Positions 24,178 through 37,430 are shown, counted from the stretch's first letter. The stretch is DNA of 64,000 nucleotides from Progne subis subis (GCA_022316685.1 JAKJHU010000023.1:8678096-8742095), one strand, 5' to 3'. Notes: a model not told the origin generated them from the sequence alone. Made by a program: numbers and translations.

Positions 24178-26779
24178 ACTGCAAGCTATTATTTACACTA
24201 TCAACTTAATTGTGGATGATTTATCCTTAGAGCAAATCAGAATCAGCGTCCAGGAGTTGAGGAAGAAGAGGCCAGAGGTGGTGGCCAAGAGCTGTGAAAT
24301 GAGGCAGTGCTAATGCACCCACCTGGTTGCAAGGAACCCAGCTCTGCTGTGGTGCCCCCATGCTGTCTGCAGAAAACCAGGATGGAGGGAGGCAGGCGTG
24401 TTGTGTTGTGGCAGGTTAAAGAGGACAGAGGATGCCAGCCTTGCTGAAGAACCACGATTGTGGGTCCTGTGAGAAACTCAAGACACCCCTCACGCTGCAG
24501 CAGCTACGGGCACTGGCACAGCTGGTCTCATGCCAGCATCACTGGTGGAGCTGCCCAGGATTTCTTGCCTGCCCTGTAAGCCCAGTCAGCTGTGGTTTGT
24601 GCTGCGATAAGCCTCCTTGGACAGAACCACATGAGAGTGCTGTAAGTGAGCTGGCCCACAAGGAACGCTTTCATTCTGGGAGCATTTATTTGTTTTGGCT
24701 GCTCTGTCGAATACCTGTGACATTATAGCATTTATCAATAGATACAGATCAGTGCTTGTATGCTCAGCACCTTTCTTGCATCCGAATTTTTTCCAAACCA
24801 ACAAAGTTACACAGATCTGGATGATATGTCTGAAGCCTACAAACTTCCTTTTTTCTGCTCAAGCCTGTAATAGCTGCCTGCTGGTGATTAATCTGCTAAT
24901 TAGCAAGGGTGGACCAAAAAGAAAAGGAAAAAAAAGAGCTTTCAATTCAAAGACATATCCCCCAGGCACATAATTGAGGGATCACCATCTCCTAAGAGAA
25001 ACTGCTTGCCCTGCAATACATGTATTTATATTTCACATTGCGTGCCATATCTTGCACTTTCTTTCGGAAGAGTTAAATGCAGCAGAAAATTATACTTAAT
25101 ATTTTAATAACCTTAAACTGTGAACCCCTAGCCTCACTGCCCTGTAAAGGAAGAGACCCAGGAAAAAATTACTTATTGGAGAAACTTTAATTAGCTATGC
25201 AACTTGCTCAAAATTATTGCAGACTTTCAGCCCTTTCATGAAGATGGGCTTGGTTCCTCAGGCTTGTTCATACAGAACAACCTGGAGTTATAAAGCTCCA
25301 CCAGATGCAAACCCAGCAGCATCTTTTCTACCAGACACAACCCCTCAGTTTCACCACAGCCTCCCTTGCAGAGTCATTGTGGCTATCAGATGTGAGAGCT
25401 TTGTTTTGTTTGCAACTACATTTCCCACATTAATGAGCAGCCTGGAGAATTAAAATTCAAGTGGGAGGACCATCACAGCACCTTCGGTGCCTGTCTCCCG
25501 CTCCAGGTGCTCTCCCTGCTTAGGACAGAAAAGATGCAAATGTAGTTCCCATTAGCGGGATACTCCTGGAGGACCACACAAGCACATTCCTCTCCAAAAG
25601 CAGCCTCCAGCCTTTCACTGTGTCAGCACAAAGAGTAATTCACATGCACATGAATGCATTTGGCTAATCATAGAGTAGGGATAATTCTCTGTATATAATT
25701 ACATGCAGTACTAGGCAGTTAACACTGCAGGGATGTGAAGGTCTACTTACATGTAAGAAGGGGAATGGAAGATTGTTATGCAATGAGCAAACAGGCAGTT
25801 TCAAGCCTACTGGTATATTGTGCATGGACATTGAGCCTATATCTATATGTAACTCAGTGCAGTCCTGATTAAAACCAAAAATACTGTTGCTGGTGATGTT
25901 CAGTTTAAACTCTATCTCCTTATCTTTGTCAAAAACTTAATGTCTTTGCACGAGGATCTCCATCATACCGATAGCTGAAGCTGCCTGGCTTGCTGCATTA
26001 TTATTATTAAACCCAGTCCTATGCACCGTGCTCGCTGTCTCACTTTCAGAAGTTCTGAGCAGCTCTATATCTCATAGACAGCAAGGGATTTGCAAGTACT
26101 TAGTAGCCCTGAATATCATGACAGCTTTGTCTGGGGTTGAGGCTTTTCTGAAATCTGTGAGTGAATGAGAAATATGGAGCCTTTTGAGTAGAAAGAAACT
26201 AATACAAACCTGAGAACAGAATGTCCTCTCCTCTATTTTTTAAAATATCAAGTACATTTCAAAACCAGAGAATAATTATTAAAAAAGGTAAAACAACATC
26301 CTTGAATTAGGTGTCAAGAAAGTGGAGAAAACAATTCACACCTCTGGGGATACAAGACACAGGAAAACTCAGAAATATGAGCAACTCAGCAGCAAGAGAA
26401 ATCTAAGCAGTCACAAGCTATGAGGCTATTTTTCCAAAGCTCAGGAGTCAGAGTAAAAAAATGATGAGGTTTTAAAATAATAGAAACTTCTATTCCAGTT
26501 TCTAAGCATGGAGAAGATACACCCATCTGCTTTTGTCCAACACTATTTTTTGTTCTGCTGTCATCACAACTAGAAGCTTAATTCATACAAGCCAAGTTTG
26601 AAATCATTGAGCAATTAGCCAGCTTTCTAAGAAACAGCAAATATTAATAGACTTGTGAGAAAGTCTTATTAACTGGTAAAGCTGAATTGGGAACCCCTGG
26701 TGTCAGAGCAAACCCAAACAGAGACAACAAGAACTGCTGACTGAAGCCAGGGCAGATCTCCCTATAAATCCTGTGTGAG

Positions 26780-26858
26780 CCAGTGAGTCTCTGCCTGACC
26801 TTTGGCAAATTGTTTGGTCTTGGTTTGTTCCTCTGTCTACTCAGCTGGAAAACTGTGT
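26780..26858 (+). mobile_element. MIR/CORE-type SINE fragment (diverged)
   Basis: The stretch carries GACCTTTGGCAAATTGTTT, then a TTTGTTCCTC…CTCAGCTGGAAAACTG pattern. These match, at about 70-80% over the best blocks by eye, the core of the MIR consensus (…gaccttgggcaagtyacttaacc…ctcatctgtaaaatgg…). It is old and degenerate, and was assigned by pattern only. Confidence 0.45.
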
Positions 26859-26859
26859 C

Positions 26860-26883
26860 AAAAAAAAAAAAAAAAAAAAAAAA
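26860..26883. repeat. Poly(A) tract, 24 bases
   Basis: Uninterrupted A24 directly downstream of the MIR-like fragment. Its purity is much younger than the SINE beside it, so it is probably a locally expanded homopolymer. Confidence 0.9.
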
Positions 26884-27499
26884 TGCAAGAGCCAACTGAC
26901 AACCAGATGCTGAGCATGAGCTAAGTCTTTCCAGGTAAATAAATTATTTAAAAATAATTACGATAACAAAATGTTAAGTATATCTCATGTTTTACTCTAT
27001 GTATTTACTACTGGACCCAAGCCCGTTTCTCCCAGAGGCTGTACATGGCCAGAGTTGAGAGGAGGGATCTGGTGCCAAATCAATAGGGAAAACCATCAAT
27101 CCTCGCAGGGTATATTGGATTGCCAAAGACAACACTGTGATAACAGCAAATCCCACCCAGATTTCCAACCCAGTTCATGGCTGAGGCCAAGACCCAGGAC
27201 AAATGGTTTTTTTCCATGCAGAAAGAGACAAGGAAGCTACTGGGAGCCCCAAGAAAGCCCTTGAGCTGGTCTCTATGGAGCTGGGGAAACCCCACTGGGC
27301 CAATGTCTCCCATTGGATTGGTTTGGATCCTGGGAAGTGTTCCTGTAGTTTCTGCCAAAAGACAGGCTACTTTCCTTAAATCCACTTCAAAATAAGTTAG
27401 GACTCAATAACCTTTCAGAGATACACAGCAGAAGTCATTTGCTGGAGCTAATTTTGTGGAGAAGCTGTGGACGTATTACAGAAGCAAGAGGGAAGAGGC

Positions 27500-27565
27500 T
27501 GTTGGATTGGGTTTTGGGGTTAGGTTTGTGGTTTGGTTAGTTTGGGCGCTTTTTTTTTTTTTTTT
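27500..27565. repeat. GT-rich low-complexity stretch ending in T16
   Basis: The plus strand is almost free of A and C and has repeated GGGTTTTGGGGTTAGG-like blocks, followed by 16 T (27550-27565) and CCCCC. It resembles but is not a telomeric repeat. Confidence 0.7.
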
Positions 27566-30022
27566 CCCCCTGATTTATTGCCAAAGTTCACTTACTAGCA
27601 TTTATTTACTGCTGTTGGCAGGCTGAGCGTGCACACTGCCTGACAGATTTATCAGTTAGACTGCTGGGTGGTCACCATTCTTGTGTTGTAAGATTAATTG
27701 TAAAGACTCCTAGAGCAACTGGTACTGGGAAGTTTAGGCCATCGAAGTAAAACAATACTGCATTTTTCTCCATGGCTGCATCCATCCGCAGTAAGGGTAG
27801 GGGAGTCAGGAATTGTAGCAGGCCAGTGGTGCAGCTCCTCGAGCCAGGGGAGGGGCAGTGGCTATCTCAGCACAGACAAGGCTTGTGTACCTTATCAGCT
27901 CATTCTCCAGCCCCAGCATGGCAACACAGCACCAAAACCACTGAAACTTGCCTTGCTGCTCCCTTTGTTCCTATGGGAATGCCACAGCTATGGGCTGTAA
28001 ATTTATCACTTTCGTGGATTTCCAGATGTGCTGGCTCAATTCAGCCACTGGTGAACATAAAAAAGTTGCTGGTTTGGAAACTCGTGTCTGAGTCTTCAAA
28101 AGGATCTAATTAACTTTTGACACCTAAACGCTACTGATTTCTCTTAGTTTGATTTGGAGGTCAGCACAAAAATCCCTTTTGGGACCTGTGCATAAACCAA
28201 TGATCAATGAGAAAAATATAGTTAACTCTAATTGCTGTGCTCTGAACTGAGCTTTTCTAATTGTCCTGCCACTGTGGTGAGTTCAGGAAATGTTCACAGA
28301 AAGCACTGAGTTGGCACTAATCCATCACATGTCTCTCTGATACTTTTGGGTATCAGAGGTCAGTGATTTGGGCTGGGAGGGAAATTGCTGGATTGCACCA
28401 CTTAGGGTCAGACAGTGATCACCAAGCAGCAACGATGTGGAAGCACAAGACCTTCAGTGCTGATGACTTCTCTTATTTGAGCCATGAACAACACCTGCTA
28501 AGCCAACAGGAACTACTTTCATAGAAGTAACTCCACTGGCTTCACAACCTTGTATGACCATAGTTGCAGCCATAGTTGCGCACAGGAGCTATTGGGGATG
28601 CCACATGTGCTCACACACCTGTGCTGCCAGAGCTGTTTCACCAGTGAGGAGGGGCTAATGGGAGTCCCACTCTCTGGTAGCACCAGTAATTTCTGTGTTT
28701 ACAGTTCTTAGAGTGAGGGGAAAAATCTGTTGTAGAGAATTTTAGAGGATATTTTTAGGCTGATACTTCTTATGGGTTTGCACTGAGTAAAAGTTAACTT
28801 ACTTGCCAATTCAAATATCAGTTTTAATAAAGCTTAAAGGACTTTGCCAGTTTGGGAACATAGGGTGCCACTTCTCTGGGGTGTAGAGATTGCTGTCTGG
28901 TTTTTTGGTTTTTTTTTTTAACTTTTTATGCTTCAGTAACCAATTTTTTTGCATTTGCATTAGCTTCTCATTTCCTTACAACTGAGTGGGCAATAACAAG
29001 ACCTTAGACACACAGGGACTGCTGCTAAACTCACAGGCACCCACAGCAAACAGAGGCTTCACAGTAGATTGACCAGACTTCAGGCAGCAAATAACCCCTT
29101 TCTGGCTTTCTGATGTTCCAGCTACAGTATGAAAAGGCCAAGTGCAGCTAAAAGCTGCAGAAATGTCCCCTTTCACTTTTTGTTCCAGGTCTGACTCTGT
29201 GTTACACAGTGCTTGCCCAGCAGCCCGTCAAGGAGGGAGAGCAGCTGGCTCGCATCCGGTGGCTCCCAAGTCAGCCAGTGCTTGGACAGCACAGGCTCCC
29301 CAGGAGCTGTGAGCTCTGATGTGTGACTGAGAGGAAAGAGTTTCCCACCCTTGATCAAGCTGGTGTAAGGTTATTAGCAAATGCATGGGTCTGTTTGCTT
29401 CTGTGTTGAACAGGCAGTCCAGCATTGGTCTTTCCTATTATTTTTCCATAATTCCCCTTTCCAGGGACTCCTCCATGTTGCTTTGCTCCCCCTCCCCTAT
29501 ATTAGCCATATCTCTGCAAATTTGTCTCTCTTCCACAGTGGTTTCATCACACAGCCCTTTCAAAGGAGAAGAGACCTTCCCCACTGGTATCTCCTTCCCT
29601 CATGAGGCCATACTTCCCACCTTTGAGCAGGTTTGGCAGGATAACCCTTTCCTCTGCAGCTGCCAAGCTAAGACCAGGATGAAAACATGAAGGTCATTGT
29701 GCACACACACACCTTTTTATTTCCAAATACCTAAAAACTTTACTAGGTTTCCAGGAAGTCATCCTTCCAAGGCATAACATGGGCAGGAGGTGGGGAGGAA
29801 GCAAAAAACTGAAATAAATTTTCTTAAACCAGCTCTAGACCTCTACTTTTTTCAGGCTGGAGCAGTCCTGGATTACAAGAGCCTTTGGAGGTACCTGAGA
29901 AAGAAAGTGGGGTGACACCTTCAGAGGGCAGGCAAGGCCCCTCAGCAGACGCATGTACTCAGTGACTTTTGACTTGTTGGTCCATGAAAGGATCTGCCTT
30001 GTCCATTCCAGGGTCTCTGGAA

Positions 30023-30050
30023 GCAAATCTTCCAGAGCAAATCTTCCAGA
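30023..30050. repeat. 14-bp direct repeat, two perfect copies
   Basis: GCAAATCTTCCAGA occurs at 30023-30036 and again at 30037-30050, followed by a partial third copy (GCAAAG). Confidence 0.9.
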
Positions 30051-30154
30051 GCAAAGCTCTCTCTCTGAGTAATTAATCATGCAAATGTTCTGCTCTATTA
30101 CACGATTATGTATTGCTTAGAGGTTGGAAAGGCTTGCTAAACCCTATGAAAACT

Positions 30155-30228
30155 TGGTGGTTGACCTAGGTGATTTTTAAATTGGTGGTTGAACTAGGTG
30201 ACACAAGTTATTTTGTGATTCTTTGAAA
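30155..30228 (+). mobile_element. Possible CR1 3' tail (very diverged)
   Basis: The pattern TGGTTGAACTAGGTGA … TTTTGTGATTCTTTG resembles the last bases of CR1 in sense orientation (…tggttggactagatgatc…atgattctatg…). The segment TGGTGGTTGAC(C/T)TAGGTGA-like is present twice about 30 bases apart. The support is short and weak. Confidence 0.35.
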
Positions 30229-31020
30229 ACCTTGAGAGCTCACCTCCAGTTATGATGTTAATTAAATGGCCTTAAACTAGCTCTCTCCAGACTGTCAGAG
30301 GAGTATGTCCAAGAGCAACCTGGGGCAGCCTCTCCTTTACCACATTACCATGATCACCCCCCTTGTACTCTTCCTTCCCATAGGTGGCTCAGTCAAAAAA
30401 ATGTGCTGACAAGGGTCACTTTGCTCTCTCTGATGATCAATCTCATGCAATCAAACCCATACGTCCCCTTCTCCTTTGGCAACTTTGGCCTTAAATATTC
30501 AGGTGCCTGTACCATGTCAGGGACAGTGTGAATAATCAATCATAGAAATGGAAAAAAGCTTACAGAATGCACTAGACTTTGACTTTCTTCCTCTCTTAAT
30601 TACAAAATTACATTATTTGATAGATTCTTTCATGGTTGTATCTTGCATCCATTTTAGTGGAAGTTTTGAATGAATGAGAGTTGTTGTAGCTTATCCATGA
30701 TAACCACTGACTATATAACAACATTAGTGCCAGGAAAGATGACACTCTAGTGGCAAATTTGCCAGTTCTCAATAGCAAATGAAGCCTTTTTTCTGAAGTG
30801 CATTTGTAAATTCAATGCATGGTTAAATTTCCCTCTCTTCCTTTGCACACAGTGGTTAGTGATAAAAGTAAATCAGAAGGTGGGGAATAGAAAACACAGC
30901 TTTGCAACAGCTGAACTCCATTTTCCTTTTCTTTTTTTTTTCAGTAAAAGGGATAGATATTTTTCACAAGCAGAAAGCTGCTGCTGCCATTTTTTTTAAC
31001 AGAAAGGCCTTCTTGCCTCT

Positions 31021-31030
31021 CTCAGCAAAA
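31021..31030. repeat. Left flanking direct repeat of the palindromic element
   Basis: CTCAGCAAAA, repeated identically at 31186-31195 on the other side of the palindrome; a candidate target-site duplication. Confidence 0.55.
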
Positions 31031-31185
31031 CTGGAGCATTCTTGTCTGTAAAAATGTCACATCTTCACCTGGGGCAAATTCATGGAAATTTACAAAGATT
31101 TACAGCAAGAAGCAAAGTTTTAATTTTCATGAATATGCCCCAGGTGAAAATGTGACATTTTTACAGAGAGGAATGTACCATTCTC
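31031..31185. mobile_element. Palindromic (foldback) element of about 155 bp, MITE-like or hairpin RNA-like
   Basis: The two halves are near-perfect reverse complements. The left arm 31037-31090 and right arm 31122-31175 match at 49 of 54 positions without gaps, with a 31-base loop (31091-31121). Similarity extends weakly outwards (TGGAGCATTC against TGGTACATTC). Identical 10-bp direct repeats CTCAGCAAAA stand on both sides (31021-31030 and 31186-31195). Two readings fit: a small non-autonomous DNA transposon with long terminal inverted repeats, or a locus transcribed into a long stem-loop. Nothing in it can code for protein. I cannot assign it to a named family. Confidence 0.75.
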
Positions 31186-31195
31186 CTCAGCAAAA
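31186..31195. repeat. Right flanking direct repeat of the palindromic element
   Basis: CTCAGCAAAA, the second copy of the candidate target-site duplication. Confidence 0.55.
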
Positions 31196-34147
31196 GACTA
31201 TTTTCCTAAAGAAATAGCAGTTCAATTTTAAAAGCTGCCTTTCATTACATGTTTTAGATCTACAAAGGGAAGTTTAACGCACCCATAAACTCCTCTCCAT
31301 TTCCATTTTTCCACAAACTTGATCTTCTCAGTTAGACAGTATTATTTTTATTGTCATTATATTTAGGATCCTTAATCAGGGATCAAGATGCCGTCATGCC
31401 AGCCACTGTGTAAAGAGAGAACATAAGGCTGGTTCTTGCTTCAAAGAGCCGAGCCCCCGTGGCAAGAGGCAGCAGCATGGGGGAGCGTATGGAAACGAGA
31501 CAACAGATTATCGGCAGAAGAGGTTTAGAAGTTGATGTACTGCAACCACTTTGCCTCATGCTGGGAGAATGGAGTCACCACCTATCAAATCACAAAACCT
31601 TTGGATTCGAGCTGAGGATTAAGGACAGACTTTGAAGGATCTTACTCATGTGCAGCAGTCAGAAAGGCGCAATGCCATTAATGTGAAATTCTCCGTTTGT
31701 CCTGCTGTCACTCAGATAACAAGTTGCTTATATGTGAAGACAGGATTGATATAAAACACCAGGACAGAACACCAGAAAGAGGATTTAGGGTTAACTGTGG
31801 CATGAGAAACTAACAGTGTTCTGCTACTGAAGAAGCTGAAAGCATTGAACTGGGGTACAGCATCAGGATCATCGCTTATAAACTGTCTGACATACCTCTT
31901 GTCAATTTAGTGCTGCCAAGCCCCTGCCTAGGGTATTTAATTCAATTCTAAGCAAATCCTAATTTTTTTTTAAGAGGATGCAAAAGAAGTATGTCCCAAG
32001 TACAGTTCTTCAGCCTAGCAAAATCAATTAGAGATCTAGAAAATACAATTTACGAAGTAAGACTGAAGGAAATTATGTTGTTTAGTCTAGAAAAGACAAT
32101 ACTGAAGGGCAATATTAAGCATCTTTAAATACATCGAAGTTGTCTGCAAATATGGGGGAATAGTTTTGATGAGAGGATGGGAAAAAATGGACTCATAATT
32201 GCAAAAGAGATTCAGGATGAACATGAAAAAAATTCTAATACTAAGGATGATTAAGCACTAGATAGATTGACTAGGGAAACTGTTACATCTCTATCATTTT
32301 TTGTTTGTTTCTGACTAAGAGCTTAGGCAAACATCTGTTGTGAACAGCTTAGGTCCAAGCTGATCCTACTGTTGGGCAGAGAAGGAATCAGATCTGTGGT
32401 AAGCCATCAAGGTGCTCTGACCCACACCAACTGCCCAGCTGGAACTGTATTTGCCTGAGGCAGTACAAAAACCCCCAACCAGACTAAGTGGAGACGTGTG
32501 TGAGAAACTCTGAAATATTCTAGGCAGAACCATCTCTCACAACCCTTTCAAAAGTAGTGAGAAAATTCATGCCATGTAGAATGTAATATTTCCTGTGACA
32601 TGTCTTAGAGCTAGGGATCTTCAGTGTGTATGTGTGCTTGAGTACTTTGAAGTTTTATGCAGCTTTTTGAGAAGGTGACGGACACCGGCCCTCTGGAAGC
32701 CAAAGAAAAACATCTCAGACTTTTTAAAAGCTTGCTCCTCAGTCATTCATGTCCTCCACTAATTCAAGGGCACCTCTGCTCTGCAGTCTTTTCCAGACCA
32801 GTGTGGGCGAGACTTAATCAGCATTCATAAAAAGAGATGATTGCTCTTAGAGAGTAGTAGAAAAATGGGAAGCAGGAAATGTGGTTACGCTGATGAGAAG
32901 TACAAGTGAGGCTTGAGCACAGCACTGAATCAAACCACAAAAGTGCACAAAAAAGGGATTCTGGAGACATGCAGAAAAGCCAGCAACTTGTGCTCTCCCA
33001 AAATTTGTCCTGTGGTTTGGAGATTTGGGTCAGACCACACAGATCAGAGGGAGTTGCAATGACAAGGGTGGGAAGCAGAGAGACCCGCACTACACCAGAT
33101 GAAACCCTAGAAGCAATTTATAGGAAGTGTCTCAGTCTTACCCGCCTAAAATCCCTTTCAAGTGGAGCAGTAGGGAGAGACTATGGCTGCCACAGCATCC
33201 TGCTGCTTACGCAGTGGTAGGTGCTGCTGCACAGCTTTGAAACAGGCATGTCGGGTTCTGAAGGCATGAGCATATGAGAAAGATTACGCAGACACTTCTG
33301 CGGCTCTATTCTGTGATATGTAGCTTGTCCTGAAATCGGGGGAGAAGCTGTTCCACTGTTATTGGGGTAGGAACAAACGCATGAACAAGTATCGGGTGAA
33401 AGACATTTCGTAAGATACAGTCATTAAACTCTCTGACACCTCTTCTACTCCTTGCAGTATGGTGGAGTATTTAGGAGCACTTAGCTCTATAGTGTTTGCT
33501 TGTTTCTCTTTGAGCATAATGACTTGATACATGAAGATTTTGCTGCTTGGAAAGAGAAGCATCTTGTGATCCATCACAGAGAACGGATGGTCAAGAGACA
33601 GGTTGCTGCACAGGAACCACCTTGGTTCCTGCCCTTTCATCCTGCTACTATCTGTAGCTGCAGCTTGCTGTGTAGCAATAGTTCATTGACATTGCAATTG
33701 TGGCATCAGAGATGCATATGTGCCTTCACACCTCTCCGGCTAATACCATGGGATTTACCCAAGACCAGCCATGGAAAGTGAAAACAATGATCTCCCATTG
33801 CCTCCACGAGGAAATAAAACATCTGGAGAACATGCATTCAATTCCTCAGCCCCCATCTGCATTGCAACTCCTTACCAAGTGTTTCTGCCCAAAGAAACAA
33901 ACCATAAGGATGAGTGATACAGGAAAAAAACCCATGGTAATAAAAAATACCTAACCCATCTCAGACCTGTCCCACATCAGGAAGATGCTGCACGTGGAAG
34001 TTTTCCCTGAAGGTGCTGTCTTTCTGCCTAGCACCAGTGCAGCTCTGGTGACAGACAGGACAACCAGAGAAACATGAATATTGACAACATTAGGAGAGTT
34101 TCAGCAAGTGCACCCACACAGGGACCAAGTTTCCAGCAAACAAGTTT

Positions 34148-34164
34148 GGGGGGGGAGTGGGGGG
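34148..34164. repeat. G-rich run
   Basis: Eight G, AGT, then six G, followed by TGGTG. It could fold as a quadruplex using split long G runs. Confidence 0.7.
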
Positions 34165-34385
34165 TGGTGTGCTGCATGTGAAGCTGCACTATGGATGCTG
34201 TCAAGTGTATTAGAAGCAGGTGAAAGATTTATCTCTTCCTACATAGACTGAGTTTTCTTCCAAAACTTACAGGGAAAACAGCTCTCTAATGCTGAGGAAA
34301 ATTAGTAATTTCTACAAGATGTGTGCTTCATACTTGAGTTCCCTCCTTTCACATAAAGGACAATAGTTTTTTTCCTTTGATAGAA

Positions 34386-34419
34386 TTTTTTTTTTTTTTT
34401 TTTTTTTTTCTGGGGGGGG
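34386..34419. repeat. Poly(T)24 followed by poly(G)8
   Basis: T24 at 34386-34409, then CT, then G8 at 34412-34419. Confidence 0.88.
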
Positions 34420-37359
34420 TGGTGGTAGTGCAGTGCAAACCAGAAGTGACCAGGAGAGTGTTTGTCCAGTACAGAGGAGAGGTCTCTATAGGAAATATTT
34501 TTCCTGCCAGGTGGTATTCTGCTTCTCAACTTTGTGAAATGCCTGGAAGACCTGGATAGATCTTCAGGGGGGACTGAGTGGAAAGAAGGCAACAGATAAC
34601 AAATTACTTTTGAGACTAATTTTGACAGGAAGACTCTCTGGAAGTCAGGTCGCCTATGAAGACTGATTCATTTCAGCTTGAAGCACAAATGTGGTTGCTA
34701 GCCTGAATCTCCACAAAGCCACAGAGAATTTCCACTAAAGAGTTCATTAGACTTTGACAAACTATATGCACTGAGCTGTGTGTGCTTGCTGGGCTTTCCT
34801 GAGACAGTGGGAAGTGTTTAATACACCACCAAACATCTTAGAAGGGAAGATATATTTTCTCATATATTTCCACAAAAAACCTTTTTGAAATATTTATTCA
34901 ATGTAAATCTGAAGCTGCCTTGTAGCTCCCATGAACAGCTCTGACCTTGGTAACAGATAGCAGCTCAGCTCTGAAAACAGTCCTTCCCGAGCTGCTCTCT
35001 AGTTTGGTGTTGCACTTCTATGCAGGATCTTCCCAGTTCAGCTCCCATGTGGACGTAAAAAAAAGGAGGGGGGGGAAGGATGTGTCTATTCACTAGCTCA
35101 GCCCTCACAAAGTACCATTGTGTTTCCTTCCCAGGGAAGTGCCTGGGGAATTAAGATGTTATATCCTTAGGGACAACCTGCTTCAGTTTTTTCCAATGAT
35201 CAATTTTCATGTTCCTTTTAGGCAGTCTAATTCACTTTATGCAGTCAATGGTAAAAAACAGCAATCAAATTAGATCATATTATCAGCATAAGATAAAATA
35301 GTAGTGGTTTTATTTTTTCAAGCATTTTTATCTCAATAGCACAATTTGGAGCAAGTCCAAACACTTAGAAATTCTGTAGATTTGCTTTTAAGAGCTCAGC
35401 AGGGGGTTTTCACAGAAAACACTCTAGTATATGAAAGAATTTTTGAATACCCAAGCCCATTTACTACAAGATTTAATGTGGGTTTTTTGCAGTGTGATGT
35501 GGAGAAATCTATGTTTCTAGTTGCTACTTCCTTCCATTACGTTTTCATTTTAAAATGCAGGAAAATTTTCTTTTTTTTAAAAAAAGTTATTACACTAAAT
35601 AGCAAAACAAGCAAGCCCTTAATAGGATTATTACTCTAGCTGTAACTGTCTTGAAGTTTGTGGGAAGAGAAACGTGTTTTGTTAGAACTACTGGCAGGCC
35701 TTGGAAAAACAGACAAGTCATTTTTTCATGCCTGAAGCTGCCATAGTCAAAGCCCAATTCTGTTTGTCCTCGGAATGATAAACTCTTATTTTGATGGAAA
35801 ATTTATTATCGCAAGCACAGCCATGAACTCCTGTGCACTTCCATTAGTGAGCTATGCTCTAAAAAGCTAATGAATCCTCCATTTTTAGGCTCTGGTACAA
35901 CCCAGCAAGCTCGTTTAAGTTGATGAGGTCTCCTCAGCCACTGACATGTCAACCTGAGGCTGAAGGAGCACCACGGCGATGAGGAGAAAGCTTTTGCAGT
36001 GATTGAGCACCAGGCAAAAGCCGTGTTGGCCCACAGGATGCAGGACCATGCTCCTGCCTTGGTTTCCTACAGCTTCCCAGCATGCCATGAGGGTTGGATC
36101 CAACCTAGAGACATGGACACCTCAGAAATCCAGTCCAACTCAAGCCATAAAACCAGGCATTTGGGTAATGGAGATACCATGACACTGCCCCACTGTAGAA
36201 AACGCTTTGCAATCTCTGCCCAGCACAACCACATTAAATTAAACCACATTAAATGCCTCATTCCCCTCCATGGGGTGGTTCAGTCCCCACAAGGCACGAA
36301 AGGATTCCTAGCTTGGATGTGTAGGAAAGGGTCCTTCATGGGCCCTGCTGCCCTCAGGAGCACAGTGCCGTTCTGTGCCTATCCCATGGCACTCTGATTA
36401 GAGTGAGTCCATTACAGACTGCTATCTGCAATGTAAAACCGTTCTCAGTTCTCTAATCTGCTGTTCACACCACCGTCCAAGCGCCAAGGCCCTTTATACT
36501 GGCCCTGCCATTGCACCCCTGCAGGAGAGCACTGCACAGGAGGTGGCCCCAGCAGTTTTCAAGTGCTTTTGGCTGGAAACCAGTGGTTCGTCATGCTGTT
36601 GTTGAGATATGTATGGACTCTACCTTACAGACAATGGGAATTAATGCCTTTCGATAATCTCCAGGTATTGCAGAAAGACGGCAACAACAATAACAAGCTT
36701 GCCTCAGAATCTAGAATCAACTCTCTCTCCAGCTGTCACCAGGAAGGGTCTGGAAAGATATAATCTGTCATTCAAAACATTTTTTTACTCTGAAAAATAC
36801 TGATGAGTGTTTGTATTTTCAGCTTTCAAAACAAAATCCATCTACTCAATAGCTTATTTTGAACTTCTTAGCCACAAATATTAAAAAATATTAGCTACTC
36901 ATTTCTTTTGCCTTCATGAGGTTCTACCTGTGTATTTTTCCCTGTCTCTGCACACAGCTGAGAAGGAGCTGGGTTACCCACTCACTTTCATGGCTGAGAA
37001 AACTGCCAAAGTGGCAACTTGTCCTGCAGAAGTTTGTAAGAAAATAAAATTGCCCCCAGCTCCTTCCTTTGTTGCTGTGCAAAGAGCATCCTTCAGAAAC
37101 CATCCAGCTCTTGTGACGTGGTCTGCAGCCCCTCAAACATTGTGCTGACAATGCGTGGGGTTTTTGGGTCTAGACGGAAAGGGAGAGGTTTCACCCAGCT
37201 GTCCCAGCCAGGGAGCTGTTGGGTCCTCCTACCTCTTACTGGCATGGGCTTGTTTTGCCATCTTGTGAGAGTTTAGGAGCAGCATATCTGACAAGGATAA
37301 AAGCCAGCTCTGTGATGCCAAGGGCCAGCTTGGCCATTTGTTAGGATAATAAGCAAAGC

Positions 37360-37430
37360 AATTAATTTGCATATAAATTACTTAGGATTTTAATCAGCAA
37401 TTAATAAAGAAATGTTATGGTAATTATCTG
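37360..37430. promoter_or_regulatory. AT-rich stretch with octamer and homeodomain-type sites
   Basis: A perfect POU octamer ATTTGCAT (37365-37372) sits among several TAAT/ATTA cores, including AATTAAT, AAATTA and TAATTAT. Such clusters are common in vertebrate enhancers but also occur by chance in AT-rich DNA. Confidence 0.25.

Larger units (their letters stand above)
22921..30154. other. Intergenic DNA, no gene recognised
   Basis: About 7 kb without a supported gene. It holds a pyrimidine tract (24141-24177), a MIR-like SINE with a poly(A) run (26780-26883), a GT-rich stretch ending in T16 (27500-27565) and a short CA run (about 29700-29712). Confidence 0.6.

Noticed and set aside
25165..25225. 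Possible reverse-oriented MIR fragment (GGAGAAACTTTAATTAGC…CAACTTGCTCAAA)
   Set aside because: Short and degenerate; could be chance.
27484..27545. Interstitial telomeric repeat
   Set aside because: It contains GGGGTTAGG once, but the rest is irregular GT-rich sequence and not TTAGGG units.
36225..36255. Short tandem ACCACATTAAAT duplication
   Set aside because: Only two copies of about 13 bp; ordinary small duplication without context.
36984..37040. Possible reverse-oriented MIR fragment (GCTGAGAAAACTG…CAACTTGTCC)
   Set aside because: The similarity is limited to a few short blocks; too weak to list.
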